A stretch of 13,564 nt of DNA from Fidelibacterota bacterium. Its GTDB lineage: Bacteria > Fidelibacterota > UBA8477 > JABMPR01. Where the stretch lies: positions 1-13,564 of the forward strand of contig JAUVKO010000031.1 in the NCBI GenBank assembly GCA_030596225.1, read 5' to 3'. Positions 6,672 through 13,564 of this stretch are shown in pieces. The translations under genes were made by a program, and so were the position numbers. The notes under the pieces are model-generated. The model saw only the letters and a list, made by a program, of their open reading frames with translations. It was not told the origin of the DNA and made no database searches. Numbering within the stretch: position 1 is the first letter of the stretch; each line of letters opens with the position of its first letter.

Positions 6672-6798
6672 CTTCCCTCTTGTTTTGCCTTCTCGATTTG
6701 ATTCAAATATTTCATACTATCAATAACCAGATTTCTTTAGTTCTTTATGGCTAATTCTACTTTCCTTCAGGTTTCATGTTCCCTGCATTATAATTTTT
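6672..6798 (-). other. Gap between tamA and the TPR lipoprotein gene
   Basis: This 127-base stretch holds no gene. It is AT-rich, as a promoter would be, and contains the 13-base palindrome ATTTGATTCAAAT (6696-6708), about 25 bases before the TPR gene start. I see no convincing -35/-10 pair and no clear terminator, so read-through from tamA is likely, with a possible second promoter. Confidence 0.3.
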
Positions 6799-8601
6799 CT
6801 AAAAGACGTATGCTATAGCAATGTGTGTTTGACCAATATTTGTCTCTGCATTAGCTCCTACAGGTATTCCATAATCAATACGTGCCGGGCCAATGGGAGT
6901 TTCAATGGTAAGCCCTATTCCAACAGCGGTTCTTAATTCAGATAATTTCGCATCCTCAATCTCTGACCATAGATGCCCAACATCGACAAATGCTTCTCCT
7001 CCAAGATAGCCGTAAATAGGAAATCTGAATTCGAAATTTGTATAAAATCGGAAGTTGCCTCCCACCGGTTCACCTAAAGGAGTCATAGGACCCAACATCT
7101 GTTGTTCATATCCTCTAATACTGGAATTACCACCCAGGAAAAAACGCTTTTCATATGGGATCGCCACATCCTGATCCTTCTGTATCGCTACTCCCAGATT
7201 GGTATTATGGGCGAATACAACATCAGCGAAGATATTCCAATAAGAACTAAAAGAGGTTTGGAGTTGCATATAATTATTCTCTCCCTTGAGAAAATAGCCT
7301 ACGATATCAGGCTCGATCACCATTTTGAAACCATGATGAGGGTAGAAAAAATTATCTCTTTCATCCCATGTGAATTTTAAACCCACTTTTCGAGCCATTT
7401 CGTAAGGAATATCGCTTTCGGTCGGTGTGCCTTCACTATTGGACCGACTCCATTCAGCAAGGGACTGGACCTTTATCTTTCTAAACCAGCGATAGGTCAT
7501 GATTGCTCGCAGTCCATAGGCCGTATTCTTGAAACCTGATCGTTTATTATCAATAAATCGGTAAAATGGATTAATGGTAAAAGGCAGTCTGAACTTATTT
7601 AACCAGGGTTCTACATAGAAAAAGTCCAACTTGAATTGTTGAGGGATCACAATAGCGGGATAGATCGAACTGATCTTAGCTTGTATCCGAATCCGGCGAC
7701 TGCTGTCAAAAAGATTGTTATGGTACCAACTGCCGGATAATCCGACACTGAGAACCGGATCAGCATGCACTGCTTCATCCACAAAACCCTGTTTAACACC
7801 AAAATTCATATCAAAACCTCTGAACTTAGCAGAGACTACATCAACATCCAGATTGATTGTCGCAGTATCTAGATCGACCTTTCCCATCCTGATATTGACA
7901 CTATTAAACAAACTGGTCTCATACAGACGCCTTTTGGACTCCTCAATATTGGTCATATTGAAAACATCACTCGGTTTCACAATGATCTCTCGACGAATCA
8001 CATGACCTGATATCTGTGGTATTTCAGGTATGCTAATTTCACCAATGTTTAGCTTAGGACCTTCTTTGACTTTGATGTAATAGCTTACTGAATCATCAAC
8101 CACAACGCTATCCTGTATCTCGATCAGGGCATAACCATTGTCCCTGTATAGAGAAACCATTTTAAAGAGATTTTCACGAATCAGGAAAGTGTTAAAACCA
8201 GATCCTGCCTGATGTTCCATGATATCCAGGTATTCTGAGCTGGAGAATACTTTATTCCCCGACACACTCACATCGCGCAGATAGTACTGCTTTCCCTCTT
8301 CAATTTTAAGGTAAATACTGATCTCATTGTTCTCACTCGTACTAAGAGAATCCGTGACTTTTGCATCAAGAAAACCGTGCTTGGTGTAATAATTTTCGAT
8401 TTGCTTAATTTCTCTAAGCAATTGGTGACGATTATAGAAACTCCCGGCACTAAAAAGTCTCTTTTCTTTTAAATGAAGCTGAGCCAATAAGTCTGAAGTG
8501 GCAAGGTGATCATTCCCGGAAATATTTATATCAACGATTTCCGGAGATTCATAGACGGTTTGGGCTATTCCTGAGCTTAGCGAAAAGACAAAAGTCAGCA
8601 T
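6799..8601 (-). CDS. tamA: TamA-like Omp85 outer-membrane assembly protein
   Basis: A 600-residue Omp85 protein. Three POTRA domains are visible (about 22-105, 109-186 and 188-258), followed by a C-terminal 16-strand-type barrel (about 262-600). The barrel carries the Omp85 core motif in FFLGGNSSIRGY (487-498; the family motif is (V/I)RG(F/Y)) and the late PIGPARIDYG (569-578), and ends in YVF. Three POTRAs plus an adjacent tamB point to TamA rather than BamA, which usually has five. TamA works with TamB in moving proteins, and by recent work probably lipids, to the outer membrane. The ATG is the only standard start in frame, but it gives a signal peptide of about 14 residues with no basic residue. 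The in-frame codons just before it would add LLRSILVLL. The gene begins 20 bases after the tamB stop. Confidence 0.88.
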   Translation of the reverse strand: MLTFVFSLSSGIAQTVYESPEIVDINISGNDHLATSDLLAQLHLKEKRLFSAGSFYNRHQLLREIKQIENYYTKHGFLDAKVTDSLSTSENNEISIYLKIEEGKQYYLRDVSVSGNKVFSSSEYLDIMEHQAGSGFNTFLIRENLFKMVSLYRDNGYALIEIQDSVVVDDSVSYYIKVKEGPKLNIGEISIPEIPQISGHVIRREIIVKPSDVFNMTNIEESKRRLYETSLFNSVNIRMGKVDLDTATINLDVDVVSAKFRGFDMNFGVKQGFVDEAVHADPVLSVGLSGSWYHNNLFDSSRRIRIQAKISSIYPAIVIPQQFKLDFFYVEPWLNKFRLPFTINPFYRFIDNKRSGFKNTAYGLRAIMTYRWFRKIKVQSLAEWSRSNSEGTPTESDIPYEMARKVGLKFTWDERDNFFYPHHGFKMVIEPDIVGYFLKGENNYMQLQTSFSSYWNIFADVVFAHNTNLGVAIQKDQDVAIPYEKRFFLGGNSSIRGYEQQMLGPMTPLGEPVGGNFRFYTNFEFRFPIYGYLGGEAFVDVGHLWSEIEDAKLSELRTAVGIGLTIETPIGPARIDYGIPVGANAETNIGQTHIAIAYVF

Positions 8602-8621
8602 AAGCAGAACGAGAATTGATC

Positions 8622-11600
8622 TTAATAGGTAAATCTCAACCTCCCATTCAACTCAACCTCCCCGTTTTGATTCACCCTGCTCGTGACAGATACGTTACGG
8701 TTGATCCGATATTCCAAACCAAAATCATAGTCTGATTCACCATCAGTAGGCTGAAGCGCCCCTTCATAGGTTACGATTAAATTCTTTGAGAGCCTCTGTC
8801 CTACCTGAAATCTGTTGAGTCTGGAAACACCTGTTGTATCTGAACCCAGGTCAATACCGACATTCAAAATATCAAGCCCGGTGATCTCACGTCCAATTTT
8901 GGAAAGTTCCTTTTCGACCAATAATGTAGAATAGCTAATTACCGGATTTAATGCTGATTTCGTGTCAAAGCCCACCTCTACCAATTTTTGATTGATAGCA
9001 AGGTAGGTAAGTACATCACTCTGCGTTAGTTTAGTATTTTCAGCATTAATCACCAATTCAGGTTCATTCATATCACCGCTAAGGGTTAGCACAACTGTCT
9101 CACCATCAATCTCGATTTCAGCTTCCATGTTAAGCTGTGGATTAAAGTCAACAGATTGAAATACAATTTCACCTTCGATTATGGTCAGCTCATTACCAAC
9201 ATAATAGAACTTACCACCTTCCCGGGCTGTCAGAGTTCCAGTAAAGCGTAGAATACCATCACCATAGTCTAATAGCCACAGTTCACCCTCGAACTCTGCT
9301 TCCATTTGATCATTAGAGATGAGCAGGTCACTTGCAAATTGAGTGTTCAGATTATATCTGAATATACTGCTGTCAGTCTGAGATACGGTTTGTTGATATG
9401 CTTCTACGAATTCAAAATTACTATAATAAATCGCTCTCTTTACTGGCATTACGGCAGTGACATCCAATGTGTCCTGACCAATAAGCTTAAGGTCCGCATC
9501 TGCAATAGCTTCGATCATGCCGTCAGCAGATCTGTAGTACACTTCATTTGCTTTTACGTTTACATCAAAATAGGGGTGAAAAAAGGATTGCAGGTCTATA
9601 TTGCCTTTAGCAGTTACAACTCCGGTGTAATTTTGGGCTGTCTTCACACCAATAAGATCACCAAAGAATGTAGTTGCTCGACTAACTACACCTTGAGAAT
9701 TTAGAGTTGAACCTTCTGAAAACAGCATACGTCCCGAAAAGTGATCGATGGTCAGAGTATTATCAAGCAAAGTAACTTCAGAATGTGCATCTGTGATCGG
9801 ATTGCCTAAATCTGATAATTCCAGATAAATATTATGTCCACGGATCTTGCCGCTACGTATAGGCGCTAGCATGGGACCTCTAAAATATAGATCACCAATA
9901 AAATCACCTTTAATTCCATCAATAAAGGAAAGATAAGAGCTTAGAAAAGGCATCTCACTCAGAATATATTCAAAGTCTATACCTATGTCTCTATTGGAAT
10001 AAGCCATTCGATCAGCAGCTATTAAATCTAAAGAGAGAGGCATAAAACCAGTGCCATTTCCATATCCCCAGGGACTTACCATAGACAGAGAATCGAACGT
10101 AAGCAAGTTATCCTCGTAGACAAAATCGGTGTAGGCTTTTGAGAAACTTAGTGTGTCAAATGTAGCATTTGTGATATTGATCTGTCCATCAAGTTTAGTA
10201 GTTTCCGGTGTTCCTCTGATCGAAAGACCTCCTGTTGCACGTCCTGAAATCGGAAAACCAATAATGGATGTAAACTTAAGATCAAGGAGTTGATAATTGT
10301 CCAGATTAATGGAGAAATTTTGTGCTGTATTCCTGATCTGTTGCCTCTTCACTTTGTAACCCCATGGCAATTGGCCTATAAGATTAAGTGTACCGCCGCT
10401 TTTATGTAAATCTATCCGATGACTAATGACAGAGTGACTGCTGAGTGTCAAATCTATTTTTGCAGAATCACTGGGATATCCCAGGGTCAGTCCATTAAGC
10501 AGGTCTAATTTGGTATGGATGATCGGGTTAGTCAGTGAGCCGCTGATTTGAGCACTACCACTGGCAAGTCCCTCAAAAGACTGATCAATCCTTATGAAAT
10601 CCATCACTTGAGCCAGCTCAATAAATTCATAATCAGCTGCAATAGCAAGACCAGATTCTGCAGCATAACTTCCCTGCAGTGCTATTCCTCCCATATTAAA
10701 GGCTAATACACTTTCAGGAAATTTGTAGATACCGTCAGAGGTTCTTCGGATTTGCAGGGTATCAACCAGTCTTAGATTGTTATTATCAATAATTATATTC
10801 ATTTTATTGATGTCAATCCCTTTAGATCCAAATCTGCCACTTAAGGAAATGAGATTATTTATTCCCTGGAAATGAAAATCGTCAATTTCATATCCTTGAT
10901 CCGTGAGGTGAGCTGATATGCTATAGGAACGCAAACTATCTCCCCGAAGGGATCCCTCGTTTCCATACAGGGCGATATCACCTCGAAGGACTTTATTTTG
11001 AATTATAAAATCATATTTTCCCAGTCCTGTTAGATTGAGATTATTGGTATAAGCAAGATCAACCGGCTTGAACTCGCCGGAAAGACAAGGATTACGGGGA
11101 CTGCCTGAGATTATGAACTCACTCGTCAACAGTCCTTCAATATGCTTGCTGACATTAATCCCTTGCGGGGCTGAAAATGCTGTGAGATATACGCTTCCGC
11201 GGAGATCCAGACTGTCTTTTGAGACAGATCCAAAGATGTCTAAACGGTTTTGTGCCTGAGTGAAAGAACCTTTTGAAATATCGATTTTACCTGAAGCAGC
11301 ATATGAGATATCGGATGTGAATGAATCAAAATGCTGTTCATTCAACACAAATGTTTGCAGTCTGGTGGCTATAGAATACACGTCCTCTCTATAGTCAAAA
11401 GAGATTTTTCCAATAGGTTCTTTTAAGCTCAGCTTATCTATCTGAATAAATGGATTCAAATCGATACGAAAGATATCTACTATTCCCTTTACATGCCCCA
11501 ATGCGTTTCGCTGGGATGAAATGTGCATATTGCTTAATTCAGTCCCTAGCATAAGCGTTAAAGACTCTCCATCGGGGCTATGAACGAAAGAACTAAGGTC

Positions 11601-12464
11601 AAAGGGTAACACCGCATTATTATGGTAAATAGTCCCAGGACCACATATTTTTAATTTTTCTCCATCCCAATCGAAGATCAGGTTAAAATCAAATAATGGA
11701 TCAGATAATATTGATGGTAGTTTGAGATTGCTGATGGCTGCAGGAGTCACTCTGACTCCTTGCACGTGAGCTGAAATATTAGCATCAGATATCTGTGAAT
11801 TGACAGTCAGATTCAGATTTGGTGATACTATTTGGAGTAGATCCACATTAATAGCTCTCTGAATATCCACCCCTACTGAACCGGACAACTTAAGTGTGTC
11901 CAGTGCAAACATTGGTGCATATACATCAACAGTATGCACCCTTACCCCCGTAAAACCATCGATGAACCAAAGGTCTGCACTAAGATTTTCGATCTGGATA
12001 GTTTGCAGAGAGTCTTTCATCTTAAAAACAAGACCACCATTGACCGCAGTGAATTGTTGAACTATTAAGGCGCCCCTCTTAGAATCTGGTGATTTTGGAT
12101 ATTTCAGAGAATCAAGGTTCTGAGTGTTAAATCTAAACTGATTGGTTCTCAGGTTTTCAATGGTGAACTCATTTTTATCCCAATCCCATGTCCAACCTGC
12201 CAGTCGAATTTCATTGGCTGTAAATAATGTATCAGCTTTTTGATTTGCTAATATCCTTAGTTGGTGAAAACCGAAGTGTTTACCCAGTATACTTCCCTTG
12301 AGGTCACCCTGAACAGAGATATTATTGGGATTTAGAAGGTGCTTATTCAGTGTACTCATCGTAATTGCAGAAAACAGGTGGGTCTGATAGAGAATGAGAT
12401 AGATCAGAACAGCAATGGCAATTAGCACCACCCCTCCAATCCATTGTGCAACCCTCTTTTTCAT
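8622..12464 (-). CDS. tamB: TamB-like translocation/assembly module protein
   Basis: A 1280-residue protein. It has a short basic N-terminus (MKKRVAQ) and one signal-anchor helix (about 8-27), then a very long beta-rich periplasmic region of the AsmA/TamB repeating-groove type. The C-terminal DUF490 domain occupies about the last 320 residues. The tail shows DUF490 features such as GGKFYYVGNELTIIEGEIVF, DFNPQLNMEAE, LTQSDVLTYLA and the final RVNQNGEVELNGRLRFTY. Such proteins span from the inner membrane to TamA in the outer membrane and are thought to carry lipid or substrate along a hydrophobic groove. The size is close to E. coli TamB (about 1260). It appears intact, without internal stops. 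AGGAG lies 11 bases before the ATG. It heads the minus-strand gene run. Confidence 0.92.
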   Translation of the reverse strand: MKKRVAQWIGGVVLIAIAVLIYLILYQTHLFSAITMSTLNKHLLNPNNISVQGDLKGSILGKHFGFHQLRILANQKADTLFTANEIRLAGWTWDWDKNEFTIENLRTNQFRFNTQNLDSLKYPKSPDSKRGALIVQQFTAVNGGLVFKMKDSLQTIQIENLSADLWFIDGFTGVRVHTVDVYAPMFALDTLKLSGSVGVDIQRAINVDLLQIVSPNLNLTVNSQISDANISAHVQGVRVTPAAISNLKLPSILSDPLFDFNLIFDWDGEKLKICGPGTIYHNNAVLPFDLSSFVHSPDGESLTLMLGTELSNMHISSQRNALGHVKGIVDIFRIDLNPFIQIDKLSLKEPIGKISFDYREDVYSIATRLQTFVLNEQHFDSFTSDISYAASGKIDISKGSFTQAQNRLDIFGSVSKDSLDLRGSVYLTAFSAPQGINVSKHIEGLLTSEFIISGSPRNPCLSGEFKPVDLAYTNNLNLTGLGKYDFIIQNKVLRGDIALYGNEGSLRGDSLRSYSISAHLTDQGYEIDDFHFQGINNLISLSGRFGSKGIDINKMNIIIDNNNLRLVDTLQIRRTSDGIYKFPESVLAFNMGGIALQGSYAAESGLAIAADYEFIELAQVMDFIRIDQSFEGLASGSAQISGSLTNPIIHTKLDLLNGLTLGYPSDSAKIDLTLSSHSVISHRIDLHKSGGTLNLIGQLPWGYKVKRQQIRNTAQNFSINLDNYQLLDLKFTSIIGFPISGRATGGLSIRGTPETTKLDGQINITNATFDTLSFSKAYTDFVYEDNLLTFDSLSMVSPWGYGNGTGFMPLSLDLIAADRMAYSNRDIGIDFEYILSEMPFLSSYLSFIDGIKGDFIGDLYFRGPMLAPIRSGKIRGHNIYLELSDLGNPITDAHSEVTLLDNTLTIDHFSGRMLFSEGSTLNSQGVVSRATTFFGDLIGVKTAQNYTGVVTAKGNIDLQSFFHPYFDVNVKANEVYYRSADGMIEAIADADLKLIGQDTLDVTAVMPVKRAIYYSNFEFVEAYQQTVSQTDSSIFRYNLNTQFASDLLISNDQMEAEFEGELWLLDYGDGILRFTGTLTAREGGKFYYVGNELTIIEGEIVFQSVDFNPQLNMEAEIEIDGETVVLTLSGDMNEPELVINAENTKLTQSDVLTYLAINQKLVEVGFDTKSALNPVISYSTLLVEKELSKIGREITGLDILNVGIDLGSDTTGVSRLNRFQVGQRLSKNLIVTYEGALQPTDGESDYDFGLEYRINRNVSVTSRVNQNGEVELNGRLRFTY

Positions 12465-12649
12465 ACCCTATCCAACTCCTTTAATTAGCCTTGAATTTAC
12501 TGCCATATTTTGATATTTCTACCACTTAGAGCTGGAAGAGTTCATGGATTTATACTGCTATTTTTGAATAAAGCTATATCGAAATTATTGATTATTGTTG
12601 CTGTTTGAATTAGAAGTGCATTCTTTTGCTTAGCATTGTCGGTCAAAAC
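12465..12649. promoter_or_regulatory. Likely promoter region of the tamB-led run
   Basis: This AT-rich stretch separates the dnaK terminator from the tamB start, so a tamB promoter should lie here on the minus strand. TATAAA near 12550 is a possible -10 box, but no good -35 box is spaced correctly. The location is inferred from layout; no box is assigned with confidence. Confidence 0.3.
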
Positions 12650-12691
12650 AACAATGACCAGGTCACCAATTATGGCTTCCTGATCATTGTT
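12650..12691 (-). terminator. Strong hairpin terminator downstream of dnaK
   Basis: AACAATGACCAGG (12650-12662) and CCTGATCATTGTT (12679-12691) face each other over a 16-base loop. In minus-strand RNA the single odd position is a U-G wobble, so all 13 positions pair, and the stem is followed by GTTTTGA. In plus-strand RNA the same position is a C-A mismatch, but a T-rich tail (TTTTTATTATAA) follows. It lies 46 bases past the dnaK stop and separates dnaK from tamB. Confidence 0.7.
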
Positions 12692-12703
12692 TTTATTATA
12701 AAT

Positions 12704-12727
12704 GAACTTGAAAATGGAGTCAAGTTC
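12704..12727 (-). terminator. Second small hairpin right after dnaK
   Basis: GAACTTGA and TCAAGTTC form a perfect 8-bp stem with an 8-base loop, nine bases after the dnaK stop codon. No good T tract follows on the minus strand (CATTTATAATAAAAA). It may stabilise the 3' end of the mRNA or assist the stronger hairpin beyond it. Confidence 0.4.
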
Positions 12728-12736
12728 GCTGTTTAG

Positions 12737-13531
12737 TTATTTCTTTGCATCCTCATCATCGACCACTTCGAAGTCAGCTTCTTCTACTTCTTCTTCATTA
12801 GCAGCTTTTTTGGAATCTTCGCTGCTGTCAGTGGATGCATCTTGACTGCCTTCTTCTTTACTGGCCTCATACATTGATCCTGATGCTTTATTCCAGACTT
12901 CATTGAGAGAAGCCACTGCAGCTTCTATTGCGCCCTTATCAGATCCGAGCTGAGCAGATTTTAACGTTTCCACTTTTTCCTCGATCTGTGATTTTATATC
13001 TGCTGGAACTTTTTCACCATACTCCTTCAGATTCTTCTCGGTCTGGTAAACCAGTGCATCAGCCTGATTCCTGATGTCAATCAGTTCGCGAGCCTTGGTA
13101 TCTTCCTCAGCATGCTTCTCAGCATCCCGGATCATTTCCTCTTTCTCAGCATCCGTCAAACCACTGGAAGCCTCAATTCGAATTGATTGTTCTTTCCCGG
13201 AAGCCTTGTCTTTAGCAGAGACGTGCATAATACCGTTGGCATCAATGTCAAAGGTAACCTCTATCTGAGGCATACCGCGAGGTGCAGGTGGAATCCCATC
13301 CAAAACGAACCGACCCAGTGTTTTATTGTCTGCAGCCATCTGTCGCTCCCCCTGAAGTACATTGATCTCAACCTGGGTTTGATTGTCAGCAGCAGTAGAA
13401 AATGTTTCACTTTTCTTAGTGGGAATCGTCGTGTTTCGCTCAATCAGTCGCGTACAAACACCACCAAGAGTTTCAATACCCATTGATAAAGGTGTCACAT
13501 CCAACAGGAGGACATCAGAAACCGATCCTGA
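12737..13531 (-). CDS. dnaK: Chaperone DnaK (Hsp70), C-terminal part
   Basis: DnaK is the ATP-driven Hsp70 chaperone of the cytoplasm and works with DnaJ and GrpE. The visible part begins at the interdomain linker, SDVLLLDVTPLSMGIETLGG. It then covers the substrate-binding beta domain (NVLQGER, LGRFVLDGIPPAPRG, FDIDANGIMHVSAKDKA) and the helical lid, ending in an acidic tail VEEADFEVVDDEDAKK. The entire ATPase domain, about 380 residues, is missing. The frame is DnaK-like back to about 13531, beyond the TTG at 13502 that an ORF finder would call a start. TAG codons follow at 13532-13534 and 13553-13555, so the break is inside the window and is not simply the window edge. Either the gene is disrupted here or the terminal 33 bases are an assembly error. 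Confidence 0.9.
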   Translation of the reverse strand, partial: SGSVSDVLLLDVTPLSMGIETLGGVCTRLIERNTTIPTKKSETFSTAADNQTQVEINVLQGERQMAADNKTLGRFVLDGIPPAPRGMPQIEVTFDIDANGIMHVSAKDKASGKEQSIRIEASSGLTDAEKEEMIRDAEKHAEEDTKARELIDIRNQADALVYQTEKNLKEYGEKVPADIKSQIEEKVETLKSAQLGSDKGAIEAAVASLNEVWNKASGSMYEASKEEGSQDASTDSSEDSKKAANEEEVEEADFEVVDDEDAKK

Positions 13532-13564
13532 CTAGACAACAGAAGTCGGGCTCTACCTTGCGAT
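13532..13564. other. Terminal segment without DnaK similarity
   Basis: In the dnaK frame these 33 bases contain two stop codons and do not encode the GAAIQGGVL-type sequence that normally precedes the DnaK linker. No frame gives a recognisable peptide and no terminal inverted repeat is visible. It may be the edge of an inserted element, a chimeric join, or low-quality contig end. Confidence 0.5.

Noticed and set aside
6696..6708. Palindrome ATTTGATTCAAAT as an operator
   Set aside because: Arms of only six bases in AT-rich DNA are common by chance, and no second site or clear promoter supports it.
9306..9704. 132-codon plus-strand open frame
   Set aside because: It lies antisense within tamB, which is fully supported by family similarity, and shows no ribosome binding site or recognisable protein.
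11068..11259. 63-codon plus-strand open frame inside tamB
   Set aside because: Antisense shadow of a well-supported long gene.
1..13564. CRISPR array, tRNA, rRNA or transposase gene
   Set aside because: No regularly spaced direct repeats, no recognisable tRNA or rRNA sequence and no transposase-like reading frame were found on either strand.

Overview
The window looks like a piece of a Gram-negative, AT-rich genome (about 40% G+C by eye). It encodes a TamA/TamB envelope assembly pair, two outer-membrane beta-barrels ending in Phe, a lipoprotein with a clean lipobox, and a MoxR/DUF58/BatD-type cluster. The gene style fits the FCB side of the bacteria (Marinimicrobia-, Ignavibacteria- or Calditrichota-like). 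That placement is inference from protein character; no rRNA or other marker gene is present.

Left part (1-1720): an aconitase gene (acnA) starts with a good ribosome binding site but loses homology after about 83 codons, exactly where a short palindromic repeat begins (271-356). A minus-strand membrane protein of the DUF4405 (flavinylation-associated cytochrome) family follows, with a candidate terminator after it and a 9-bp inverted repeat before it. Two more pieces of the same repeat family lie upstream of the next gene: a lone left end (1438-1460) and a complete 167-bp hairpin element (1553-1719).

Beta-barrel gene (to 3054): the 167-bp element sits inside the signal-peptide codons of this outer-membrane protein gene. 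The original start and n-region (1517-1552) are still visible on its left and the hydrophobic core resumes on its right. Joining the two across the element restores one continuous frame. The gene can now be read only from an ATG inside the repeat, giving a signal peptide that is part repeat and part host.

Right part (12464 down to 3091, minus strand): a long collinear run tamB - tamA - TPR lipoprotein - moxR - DUF58 - BatD-like. TamB and TamA form an inner-to-outer membrane assembly path. MoxR, DUF58 and the BatD-like protein form an AAA+ ATPase/von Willebrand-like module of the Bat type. A hairpin terminator at 3078-3097 closes the run against the convergent beta-barrel gene.

Far right (12737-13564): the substrate-binding half of DnaK with a strong downstream hairpin terminator. 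Its reading frame breaks in the last 33 bases, where two in-frame stops appear and DnaK similarity ends. Two housekeeping genes are therefore broken, one at each end. This could be genuine repeat-driven rearrangement at the left, but assembly error at both edges has to be considered.
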